Position numbers and translations under genes: made by a program
The notes under the pieces: model-generated
What the model was told of the DNA's origin: nothing
What the model saw: the letters and a program-made list of their open reading frames with translations, nothing else
The model's database searches: none
In this document: in pieces, positions 23,829-32,941 of the stretch
How the letters are laid out: each line of letters begins with the position of its first letter
Numbering within the stretch: position 1 is the first letter of the stretch
Origin: Bolinopsis microptera
Lineage: Eukaryota > Ctenophora > Tentaculata > Lobata > Bolinopsidae
DNA length: 64,000 nucleotides
Reading direction: 5' to 3'
NCBI RefSeq assembly: GCF_026151205.1
Contig: NC_087075.1
Span: 3,322,359 to 3,386,358 of the forward strand

Positions 23829-25247
23829 TCAGTGATTTCTGTCCGTGTTGTGGCTTTGGTAAAAAGGGGTGGTCTTTTTAACTTTCTCCTGCAAATCTTT
23901 GAATATGGGGCACAAAACAGGATCATAGGCTGCATGTAGAAGCTCATTGCCATGCTTACCAGCTTTCTTGCAGTTTGAACAACACAATGGAGCGGAGCGA
24001 TCACATGTCCGTGTTTCATGTGCTCCTGCACAAAAGCCACAGACATGTTCACTTTTGCAATGACCTTGGTGACTTTTGCTATGGTGACCAAATGATTGAC
24101 AGTTAAAACATCTGAGGACAAAGAAGCTATCATAGACTTTGCAAACTCTCTGAGTTCCAATAAAGAGCTTATCACCTTGTTTAGCAATTGCAGATCGTAC
24201 AAGATTACTGACACGAACAATGGCTTTGAAGGAGTTCTGGTCATTCTTTAGGGGTACTATAGCTACTACATCAATTTTCTTGTCTTCTATACTGGTACCT
24301 GGATCATTGATGAGCAGATCTATTCCATGGTTTTGACTAACTATCATTTCCTTTATTTCCTCCTTCAAGTAATCACGCTCAAGACCAACAACTGTTATTC
24401 TTGGTAACTTTGTGGCTACGGTTGATGTACTATGTTGGGGGGAAGCTTTGCTAAGCTTCTCACGCAATGTTTCTGCCTCAGACCTAGAGTTAAGAATAAC
24501 GGCAGTATCATTAGATTTGAGCTTCATTGTGTTAACAATACTAATCTTATTCTTGATGCAGCTTTCTTCCAACATACTTTTATCAATTGGTTTGCCACTC
24601 TGATCATTCTTAATTACAATCATGCTGCGAAGTTTCTCAGTCCTCTGAGAATCATCCCATGGGTTGCAGGGAGTCATTGGAGGTTTTGCTAGAGCATTGT
24701 TTTGCTTACTTGGCAAGATTTCCTTAAGCATCTCTTTTACACCGGACAGTTCTTCAGCAAAATTCTGCTTTAACTCCTCAATCTTTCTGTCAACGTAAAC
24801 ATTAGCAGCTCCCCCTGTGCTTTGCTCTGTCATCTCCTCTTTAACTGTAATACAATGGTTACAAAAGAACAAGAATCTGCCAAATCTTTTCTCATAGGAC
24901 TTGGTGTTAGAAACAGCTGGTCCCAAATGGGAAGTGAAGCTAGATGGGGCACTAACACAATAGGAATCATCTGTGCAGCCTACCGCATGGAAATAGTTTT
25001 TACAGTCATAACACTGAACTCTGTAGTCAGGATTAACTCCCTCCTGACAGTGGTTACAACAATCATTTTGTATGATGTTGGGAGCAGCTATGTAGGTCCT
25101 TGTACCCTCTGTGTTCTGGGGAGAGAAATCAGTTATAGATGATTTAGGAGAATCAGGCATAGCTAAGTTTAGTAGGTCAGGGGTTGCTGTGTAAGGATTG
25201 TAAACTTGTAAGACAGTCGAGACTCCAACAGAAAACAATAAAGACAA
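23829..25247 (-). CDS. Non-LTR retrotransposon ORF1: PHD-like finger and zinc knuckles
   Basis: A 472-residue ORF1 protein, expected to bind element RNA and form the ribonucleoprotein with ORF2. Near residues 63-97 a Cys/His cluster (CNHCQEG, then CYDCKNYFHAVGC) looks like a PHD-type finger. The middle has a charged, probably coiled region (KIEELKQNFAEELSGVKEML). Near residues 378-450 there are CCHC-type knuckles (CFNCQSFGHHSKSH, CGFCAGAHETRTC, CCSNCKKAGKHG). It lies directly upstream of ORF2 on the same strand. Its stop at 23829 falls inside the upstream extension of the ORF2 frame, an overlap of about 50 nt. The ORF is uninterrupted. PHD-bearing ORF1 proteins are known in CR1-like elements of invertebrates, which fits. 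Confidence 0.9.
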   Translation of the reverse strand: MSLLFSVGVSTVLQVYNPYTATPDLLNLAMPDSPKSSITDFSPQNTEGTRTYIAAPNIIQNDCCNHCQEGVNPDYRVQCYDCKNYFHAVGCTDDSYCVSAPSSFTSHLGPAVSNTKSYEKRFGRFLFFCNHCITVKEEMTEQSTGGAANVYVDRKIEELKQNFAEELSGVKEMLKEILPSKQNNALAKPPMTPCNPWDDSQRTEKLRSMIVIKNDQSGKPIDKSMLEESCIKNKISIVNTMKLKSNDTAVILNSRSEAETLREKLSKASPQHSTSTVATKLPRITVVGLERDYLKEEIKEMIVSQNHGIDLLINDPGTSIEDKKIDVVAIVPLKNDQNSFKAIVRVSNLVRSAIAKQGDKLFIGTQRVCKVYDSFFVLRCFNCQSFGHHSKSHQGHCKSEHVCGFCAGAHETRTCDRSAPLCCSNCKKAGKHGNELLHAAYDPVLCPIFKDLQEKVKKTTPFYQSHNTDRNH

Positions 25248-25464
25248 CCCACCGGAAGAGTTCTGACTTATGGGTCAGATACCCTTTGATAGTTTTGGTT
25301 TGAAGGGGAAGAGGGCTATCAAGGATAGAACACTCCTCTAGTAACTGTGTTAGATTATAGATAGATCATAATTCTTAGTTGTCACTCACCATAAATCACT
25401 CACAGTACACACATCACATAGCACATACACATTCGTTGAGTTAATGCTTGATGAATTTCAGAAG
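25248..25464 (-). other. Probable 5' UTR of the non-LTR element
   Basis: Non-coding sequence upstream of ORF1 on the minus strand. It separates the retrotransposon from the plus-strand hAT fragment that follows. The 5' boundary of the element is not marked by any repeat I can see, and about 25440 is a guess based on where the other element begins. Confidence 0.4.
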
Positions 25465-26565
25465 CTGCCATGGAGACCCTGCAGCTGTTATCGATACAGG
25501 AATACCCAACAGACAAAGAACTCTTAAGGGACGTAATGCTTACTGCCGATCTGAAGAGGAACATTATAGACCAGGGTCCATGCCAGCCTCCTATCCTGCA
25601 GAATTATTACACTTGTCAGCACAGAAAATCAAAATTCTGAGAAAATGGCTATGATTTTCGCCGACATCAAAAAAGCATACTGCAACATCTGCTGGATGTT
25701 TAGAGGAAAGACTGAGTGGGCTGATGGCGTGACCCTGAGCAAGAAGGGCGGGCTTGTGAAGAGAATTGACCTACACGAGAAGTCAATTGGACACAGAGAG
25801 TGCCATAAGAACTTTGCTTTGTGCAGTTCAAAGATAGTCCCATCAACCATGCGATGTTGAAACAGCAAGGAGAGGAGGAGAACAAATGGTCAAAAGTGAT
25901 AGAGCGGGTCATTGCTGTAATCACAAGTGCTGCAAGCATGAACCTGCCTCTAAGGGGACACAGAGAAACAGTGGGGGATGGAGCGTGTAGTGGAGGCAAT
26001 TTCTTGGAGTTAATTCAATTGCTGGCACAATATGATGACTTGCTGAGCCAAAAAATTGGAACAGAAAAGGGTCGCCACAAATACTTGAGTCCTACCGTAC
26101 AAAACGAGATTATTTGCCTTATAGCTAAGAAAACGACCGACAAGATCGTTGAAGAAGTTATCAATGCTCCTTTCTTCACATTACTGCTTGACTCCACGAC
26201 CAACATCAGCAAGGTTTGTTTGCCCTTGAATTTTGAAACTATGTCATGAGAACTGAATAAGTAAAATAACTTAAGTTTTATTTCTGTCGTCAACGTGCAT
26301 TACAATTTACTTGAAATTACATACAGAATATTAAAGTATGCTTATAACTATATATAATGCTTTTTAATTTCAGATCGATCAACTAAGCATAGTTGTACGG
26401 TATGTTGTCATGGAGGACGAGAAGTTCACAATAAAAGAGAGTTTTCTCGGATTTGTTGCGATGAGTTCCTCAACTGCGGAGAACGTAGCGGAAACTGTAG
26501 TCGAGAAATTACGGGACTTGGGTATAACAATTGAACGTCTGTTGTGTCTCCGTGCTATATACTAG
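25465..26565 (+). pseudogene. ZMYM/DUF4371-like hAT transposase fragment
   Basis: The N-terminal part of a hAT-superfamily transposase of the ZMYM1/DUF4371 type. A TTF-like zinc finger is read at 25645-25820 (AYCNICWMFRG, then RIDLHEKSIGHREC). The reading then shifts frame near 25821 and continues (W.KVIERVIAVITSAAS, LPLRGHRE, LSPTVQNEIICLIAKKTTDK, FTLLLDSTTNISK). A GT-AG intron at 26214-26373 joins exactly to IDQLSIVVRYVVMEDEKF in exon 2, which ends at a stop about 26565. The family normally runs several hundred residues further, so the C-terminal catalytic region is lost. Upstream (25465-25640), traces of the preceding segment (KELLRDVMLTADLK, DQGPCQPP) are in yet another frame. No terminal repeats were found. 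Confidence 0.8.
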
Positions 26566-28037
26566 TGTATTGTGCTCTGCCAATTGCATCATATGGTTAA
26601 ATTGGATGTATTATCTATTATCTGATTGAATGATTTTCAAGAGTGAGAGGCTGGAAAGGTACATTCTGTATATAGGGAGGCATAAATCAATCGGCCATAT
26701 TATGAACACATAGTTCTTTTCTTCCGGAGAGACTTTGTCAGAACAAACTCCCTCTGGACGTCAAGAACTCCGAGAAGAGAGCAGAGAGAAAGCTCTAAGT
26801 TTTAAAGTTAAATTGGAATGATTTAAAAATGGGAAAAATGTGACTTATGAAAGTTTTGTCAATGATTGTTATGTTAGGAATGTTTCGAAAGAAGTGTTAG
26901 GAAGAATCGAGGAAACCAATAATGTTAATAACAAAGAGAAACATAATGAATATCTTGCGTTAAAAAAAGGTTTTATTTATTTTTTACTGGGTATTTGTTT
27001 TGTTTTTTTAACAGTAAAAAGTGTGTCAAACAGTATATATTATATAATACATTCAATTAAATCAAGTGATGCAATAGGCAGAGCACAATCAAATTTTAAG
27101 TGTTGCAATTGGCAGAGCACAATTCATTGCTACCAATAATTTTTTGAAAAAACATTTTAACAAAACACATGATCTACTCCATTATAGGGGCAGGGATGAG
27201 GTTGTTTTTGATTGAAATAAATTTTCGTGCACATACAGAATGAATGGTTAATAATTTAATATATATGTAGACCAAGGTCTGTGCACGGGATGCTTCCTGG
27301 AAGAATCCAGTTCTTTTAGCGGGGCACCCTACCTAAAGCCAAATTGAGATATAATAATCATATTCCTAAGAAATAATCAGAAATCGAATACCAATCAAAT
27401 AATATGATATACGTATAGGAGTAGTAACCATATTTACTATGCAAAATGCCCCAACCACATAGTGTAAATTTATATAGAATTCAAATTCCATATCATCATT
27501 AAACCTCAATAGTCAATATAATAGCCCAAGCAAAATTAAATAACTTCTTATATACCTTACTGTCATACTACAAATTGATTAAACATTTGAAATCTGTTAA
27601 CCAGAGAATAAATTTCTAAACCTAATGCAAGTGAAATAATTTAGATGCAATAATGAATGCCTAATGTGAGTATCATCTGTCAATGTCCTTGTAAAACAGT
27701 CTGTACAAGAGATATGAGTAACTAAAATAGAAGAAAAAACAGGAAGTTGTCGTCTGTTGAAAAATAAATAAAATATCTAGAATATAAATTAGAATATAAA
27801 ATAACATTCAGTCAATGTGTCGTCAATAAACTGTACAATTATCAAATGTTAAAACTGGGTGATACAGTCACCAAAAATAAATACTAAGTATGATAAGTTA
27901 ATAAATTAAATGTGGTCTATAAAACTACCACTAAGTATAATAGGTCAATAAATTAAAAGTGGTTTATAAAACTACCACTGTGCGAATCCCTTCTCCAGTT
28001 AAAACATGTCAGTCATGTGCAAAATCAATCAGAATGG
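26566..28037. other. AT-rich DNA without a recognised gene
   Basis: No gene was recognised. Two small direct duplications occur: ATAGGCAGAGCACAAT at about 27076 and a near copy at 27108, and a ~52 bp phrase around 27893-27975 (TAATAAATTAAATGTGGTCT). The 99-codon plus frame at 26840-27139 has no domain. The last part may be the severed 3' tail of the second non-LTR element, because the proposed element at 28038-32875 appears to be inserted there. Confidence 0.45.
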
Positions 28038-28043
28038 TAAGGT

Positions 28044-28140
28044 GGGGGGGGGGGGGGGGGGGGGGGTCCAACTACAAAAAATACGAACGCACCCCTAAAA
28101 TTTCAAATTCGTATTCGTATTTTTTCGTATTTTTTACAAA
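28044..28140 (+). repeat. Left terminal module: G run plus palindrome
   Basis: A G run (28044-28066) is followed by TCCAACTACAAAAAATACGA, CGCACCCCTAAAATTTC, and TTCGTATTCGTATTTTTTCG. The AAAAAATACGAA and TTCGTATTTTTT halves can pair as a hairpin. It matches the right end (32783-32867) in inverse, except that the ~26 bp centre lies the same way round on the plus strand in both. Confidence 0.8.
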
Positions 28141-28257
28141 TCATCATTTTGATAAATAGAAGATCACACATCTTCGTAATTAATCAGATCTAAGCTCAAC
28201 TTAGCAGTGAAGAAACATTAAAATAATATGTAAACCATCATGTATCATACATAAAAC

Positions 28258-28883
28258 CTGGGGGTGCAACAACAAAAACGATGAACCCACACAAAATTTT
28301 GAAATTCGCTCCCTTTTTATCGTTTTTTATTAAAATTTGGGATATATTGTGATCCATTTTATGTTTTATTGGAAATCGGTCCATTTAACTGGGGGGGGGG
28401 GGGGGGGGGGGGAGCGGGGTCCAACCCGATTTCCGATATGAGGGTTGATGAGGCCAAAATCGGAATCGGAAAAATGAGAAATTTACAGAATCGATCTCTA
28501 AAACCTCTCAGAAGTGATATAATTCAACCAGAACCCCTACATAATACGTATGCTAATATATATTGTGATGAGAAAACGAACCAATTGGACATTCCATTAG
28601 TATGTTTTATGTGTTTTTCCACTGCAGGGGCTAGTATGCTCACTACTAGTTGGAGTTATCATGTACTCCCAGACCCGAGTGCTTTCGCCTCTTGTGAAAT
28701 CGATTGTTTCTGCTCATTGATTTTATCCCTGTAACTTGTTATTATGTATTAGTACAACACTAGGTACCGGGTTATATTTTGTGGTCCGGTCTTTAAACAT
28801 ACCATAATATCACTATAGTACACTGCACCTTAAATGTATAGTCAAGTACATTTGTATCGTGACACATGCTTATTATTGGCTTG
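28258..28883 (+). repeat. Two diverged copies of the terminal module
   Basis: At 28258-28340 GGGGGTGCAACAACAAAAACG, then ACAAAATTTTGAAATTCG and TTTTTATCGTTTTTTAT, follows the same plan as the left end module. At 28391 a G run (28391-28412) then GCGGGGTCCAACCCGATTTC, followed by AAAATCGGAATCGGAAAAAT, is a third, more distant version. The rest of the stretch to 28883 has no recognised gene. The open frame at 28369-28734 runs through the G run and is probably fortuitous. Confidence 0.55.
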
Positions 28884-31205
28884 AGTCCTCCTCCTCAGTC
28901 CTCCTCCTCATCCTAAGTCTTCTTCCTCCTCAGTCTTCCTCCTCCTCCTTCTTCTCCTCCTAAGTCTTCTTCCTACTGAGTCCTCCTCCTCCTCCTCCTC
29001 CTCAGTCCTCCTCCTCCTTCTCATCAGTCCTCCTTCTCCTCTTAAGTATTCCTCCTCCTCCTCCTGAGTCCTCCTCCCCAGTCCTCATCCTCATCCTTCT
29101 TCTCCTCTTCCTTCTCCTCCTCATCAGTCCTCCTCCTCAGTCCTCTTCATAGTCGTTCTCGTCCTAAGTCCTCCTCCTCCTCCTCCTCCTCAGTCCTCGT
29201 CCTGAGTCCTCCTCCTCATCCTCCTCCACAGTCCTCTTCCTCCTCCTGAGTCCTCCCCCAGTCCTCCTCCTCATCAGTCCTCCCCCAGTCCTCCTCCTCA
29301 GTTCTCCTTCTCCTCCTCAGTCCTTCTCCTTCTTCCTCAGTCCTCCTCCTCCTTCCTCAGTCCTCCCCAGTCCTCCTCCTTCTCCTCCTCCTCCTCAGTC
29401 CTCCCCCCTTCTTATCAGTCGGCCTCCTCCTCGTCCTCGCTCTCGTCCTCAGTCCTCCTTGTCCTTAGTCCTCATCCTTTTACTCCTCCTCTTCCTCAGT
29501 CCTCCTCAGTCCTTCTCCTCCTCAGTCATCCCCCCAGTTCTCCTCCCCCTCCTCAGTCCTCATCCTCAGTCCTCCTTATAGTCGTCCTCCTCGTCCTCGT
29601 CTTCCTTCTCAGTCCTCCTCGTCCTCAGTCCTCCTCGTCTTGAGACCTCCTTCTCATCAGTCCTTCCCAAGTCTTCCTCCTCCTCCTCCTCCTTCTCCTC
29701 CTCCTAAGTCTTCTTCCTCCTGAGTCATCCTCCTGAGTCCTCCTCCTCCTCCTGAGTCCTCCTCCTTCTCATCAGTCCTCCTTCTCCTCCTCTTAAGTAT
29801 TCCTCCTCCTCCTCCTGATTCCTCCTCCTCATCCTCCTCCTCCCCATTCCTCATCCTCCTCCTCCTCTTCCTTCTCCTCCTCATCAGTCCTCCTCCTCAG
29901 TCCTCTTCATATTCGTCCTCGTTCTCGTCCTTAGTCCTTCTCCTCAATCCTCCTCATGAGTCCTCCTCCTCAGTCCTCCTCCACAGTCCTCATCCTCCTC
30001 CTCCTCCATCTCCTCTACATTCTCCTCCTCATCTCGTCCTTAGTCCTCCTCCTCCTGAGTCCTCCTCCTGAGTCCTCCTCCTGAGTCCTCCTGAGTCCTC
30101 CTCATCAGTCTCCTTCCCCTCCAGCCTCCTCCTTCTCCTCCTCAGTCCTCCTCCTACTCCTCAGTCATCCTCCTCCTCCTCCTCCTCCTCCTCAGTCCTC
30201 CTCCAGACCTCCTCCTCATCAGTCCTTCCCCAGTCCTCATCCTCCTCCTTCTCCGTCTTATCAGTCGGCCTCCTCCTCGTCCTCGCTCTCGTTCTCAGTC
30301 CTCAGTCCTCCTCGTGCTTAGTCCTCATCCTTTTACTACTCCTCCTGACTCCTCCTCCTCAGTCCTCCTCAGTCCTTCTCCTCCTCAGTCATCCCCCCAG
30401 TTCTCCCACCACTCCTCAGTCCTCGTCCTCAGTCCTCCTCATAGTCGTCCTCCTCGTCCTCGTCTTCCTTCTCAGTCCTCCTCGTCCTCAGTCCTCCTCG
30501 TCTTTAGACCTCCTCCTCATCAGTCCTTCCCCAGTCCTCCTCCTCCTCCTCCTTCTCCTTTTTATCAGTCGTCCTCCTCCTCGTCCTCGCTCTCGTTCTC
30601 AGTCCTCAGTCCTCCTCGTCCTTAGTCCTCATCCTTTTACTACTCCTCCTGACTCCTCCTCCTCAGTCCTCCTCAGTCCTTCTCCTCCTCAGTCATCCCC
30701 CCAGTTCTCCCACCACTCCTCAGTCCTCGTCCTCAGTCCTCCTCATAGTCGTCCTCCTCGTCCTCGTCTTCCTTCTCAGTCCTCCTCGTCCTCAGTCCTC
30801 CTCGTCTTTAGACCTCCTCCTCATCAGTCCTTCCCCAGTCCTCCTCCTCCTCCTCCTTCTCCTTTTTATCAGTCGTCCTCCTCCTCGTCCTCGCTCTCGT
30901 CCTCAGTCCTCATTCCTCCTCCTTCTTAGTCATCATCCTTTTACTCCTCCTCCTCCTCCTCAGTCCTCTTCAGTCCTTCTCCTCCTCAGTCATCCCCCAG
31001 TTCTCCTCCCCTCCTCAGTCCTCGTCCTCAGTCCTCCTCATGGTCGTCCTCCTCGTCCTCGTCTTCCTTCTCAGTCCTCTTCCTCCTCCTCCTTCTCCTC
31101 CTCCTCCTCCTCCTCCCCTTGGCCTTCCTCCTCAGTCTTCCTCAGTCCTCCTCCTCTTCCTTTTCCTCCTCCTCCTCAGTCCTCCTGGCTCCTCCTCCTC
31201 TTCAG
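28884..31205 (+). repeat. 2.3 kb polypyrimidine (TCC/TCAG) array
   Basis: An almost purely pyrimidine plus strand made of CCTCCTCCT tracts punctuated by CAGTCCTCC, CTGAGTCC and CATCAGTCC. A higher-order unit of 304 bp is clear: TCAGTCG at 30261, 30565 and 30869 starts near-identical blocks, and an older version starts at 29415. The array ends in CTCCTCTTCAG, a good splice acceptor, directly before the exon at 31206. Long runs like this can adopt triplex or, on the G-rich strand, quadruplex forms. Open frames inside it are low-complexity artefacts. Confidence 0.9.
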
Positions 31206-32237
31206 GGGATCATGTTTGCGAAAAGTGGAAGGCTAAAGGTAAACACTTTATCACGGCTCTAACGACTAACGTTCCAGGACCTTATAACTGGCCTTGAAGG
31301 GATGGTTCATTATCTAGTCCAATGTGCAACTAAGTACAAGGACTGTGATATTGCTCCCTGGCATTTTGTTTCCGACTCTTGCGAACAATTGCAATTGTTT
31401 GCTCTCCTTCGCACTGGCTTCCACAAAGATCGCCAGACGAACCTATCGAGTGCTTCGTTTGTGCACGGGGCAGCAAGGAAAAATCGGTGCCTTGAGCTTG
31501 ATGCGAAGGGCAGCCATCTTGTTGCGAATGACGTTGCACACACTCGGGGGAAGAGACTGATTCCCAATCCCAACCAAACACGGGTGTACAAGGGCAGAGA
31601 CACCAGCCTCGAGAAACTTAGGAAAGCACTCAGGGAAGGCATCGACATGGGGAAGGATATGATTCGTGCTCACACAAAGCTGTCCGGGTGCGAACTCGAT
31701 ATACCTACTGAACCCGACTGTTACACTCTAGTTGATGATGATGACAGGGAAGAGGCTGAGCTTGAGGCTCCCAATGATGATGATGATGAAATGGAGATTT
31801 ATAACCAGTCAACTGGAGTTCTCACAACCGACGGCCGTTGGTACCATGTTGATACTGCTGCTGAGAAGTTCATGAACGACGGTCGGTCATCAATGGCAGG
31901 TCATACACGCCAAAGGAGAATCAAAGGCTACAGTATCGCCAGGGTGTCACTTTCTCGGCCATGTGAATCGCTTGGAAAAGACTGTAAACGTGTATCTGTT
32001 GGTGACAATGGCTGGTTCGACAAGAAAAAATTCAAGCAACAGGTCAAGTTCCGCGGGCAGGCTCTGTTCATGTCAACATCGCATATATTCAGCAAGGCTG
32101 ACAGGTCGTCTGTCTGCCGTGTACCCACTAACTCCTTTTGTTCTACCCATCAGAACTATTATGTTTGGGTGAAGTCTGATGTAGATGGTAAGATTTACCT
32201 ATCAAAAGAAGTTTTGAAGATCACTAAGAGAATTTGA
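31206..32237 (+). CDS. 311-codon ORF of unknown family inside the proposed transposon
   Basis: The family is not recognised. The main open frame starts at ATG 31302 and runs to a stop at 32237. It appears to extend upstream: a 33-nt exon at 31206-31238 (after TTCAG, before GTAAAC) joins in phase, over a 39-nt GT-AG intron, to GAC at 31278. This adds an in-frame Met (MFAKSGRLK, then DLITGLEG). Visible features are SDSCEQLQLFALLRTGFHKDRQTNL near residues 25-50, a basic middle (YKGRDTSLEKLRKAL), an acidic run (DDDDREEAELEAPNDDDDEME) near 150, and a basic C-terminus (KEVLKITKRI). There is no signal peptide or membrane segment. The only ORF of size between the inverted ends, it may be a transposase or accessory piece. 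The S-D-S-C-E-Q-L segment loosely recalls the C-terminal part of some transposases, which is a weak inference. Confidence 0.6.
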
Positions 32238-32782
32238 AGTTTTTCTCTATTTTTAATCCTAAGGAATTTAAGCTGTTACTATAACCATGACTACTTTGTG
32301 TAATAAGTTTATCTAAAGAAAGATCTGATAGAATATTAATATGAATGTGCCATATATAGTCTATATATTATAATATATAATGGGTTCAGCCGAAGCTGAT
32401 TAAATTTCGTTTTAGGGACCCAACTTACCAGATTTTAAAAGTATGCGTATTTGGCAAAAATATTCTGTGATGTAGCAATCAAAGACCTTTATAAATCACA
32501 ATTAATACATCATAATATCTGAATTGTGATAATATCCCAGTGATTTTGACATTTACGCTTACGTGAGATTGACAAGCAGCTAAACTCCAATTATTAATTA
32601 GTAGGTAATCGTAGTATTGTATTTTCATTTGTTCACCAGTTTTGCTGCGTCTTATTTATCTTCTCTGATGTCATACAGTGTATACTGTATATATACAAAG
32701 ATACAAAGGAGAATACCAATGGATTTATAGATCCATTTCTCTGGGATATTTCGTTATTTCTAGAGTAAAAAATGTTGGTAAA
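32238..32782. other. Non-coding 3' part of the proposed transposon
   Basis: AT-rich sequence between the 311-codon ORF and the right terminal module. It includes a palindromic TA-rich stretch near 32355-32380 (TATAGTCTATATATTATAAT). No gene was seen. Confidence 0.5.
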
Positions 32783-32867
32783 AAATACGAAAAAATACGA
32801 AAAAATACGAACGCACCCCTAAAATTTGAAATTCGTATTCGTATTTTTTGTAGTTGGACCCCCCCCC
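32783..32867 (-). repeat. Right terminal module of the proposed transposon
   Basis: Three repeats of AAAAAATACG are followed by AACGCACCCCTAAAATTTG, TTCGTATTCGTATTTTTTG, TAGTTGGA and nine C. It is the inverse of the left end at 28044-28140 in its outer ~27 bases, and is followed directly by TAAGGTGG. Confidence 0.8.
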
Positions 32868-32941
32868 TAAGGTGGTCAAAAAGGGAATATCCTTTCGACA
32901 TAAATTATATATGCCTCAGATTTAAAAGAATAAGAAGATAC

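Larger units (their letters stand above)
28038..32875. mobile_element. Proposed 4.8 kb transposon with TAAGGTGG target duplication
   Basis: The octamer TAAGGTGG occurs at 28038-28045 and again at 32868-32875. Directly inside, the left end is a G run followed by GTCCAACTACAAAAAATACG. The right end is the inverse: CGTATTTTTTGTAGTTGGAC followed by nine C (32859-32867). Both ends carry a ~70 bp palindromic module built from AAAAAATACGAA and its inverse around CGCACCCCTAAAATTT. An 8-bp duplication is typical of hAT and some other cut-and-paste superfamilies. The interior holds a polypyrimidine array and one substantial ORF (31206-32237). The outer flanks look like a continuous 3' tail of the retroelement at 32876-36165. 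Alternatively, the ends could be two separate short fold-back elements, but the matched outer flanks argue against that. Confidence 0.65.

Noticed and set aside
21476..25142. Plus-strand open frames opposite the retrotransposon ORFs (21476-21817, 22001-22222, 24412-24692, 24822-25142)
   Set aside because: Antisense shadows of well-supported minus-strand ORF1 and ORF2.
26840..27139. 99-codon plus-strand frame with a hydrophobic stretch
   Set aside because: AT-rich composition easily produces such a stretch, and it overlaps a small direct duplication. No family match.
28369..28734. 121-codon frame running through a G run
   Set aside because: Begins with a poly-glycine artefact of the homopolymer and has no domain.
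29657..31297. Open frames inside the polypyrimidine array (E/G/R-rich on minus, S/P/L-rich on plus)
   Set aside because: Low-complexity translation of a simple repeat, with no start context or domain.
31310..32172. Alternative frames over the 311-codon ORF (31310-31673 minus, 31324-31560 plus, 31963-32172 plus)
   Set aside because: Shadows of the longer frame, with no domain.
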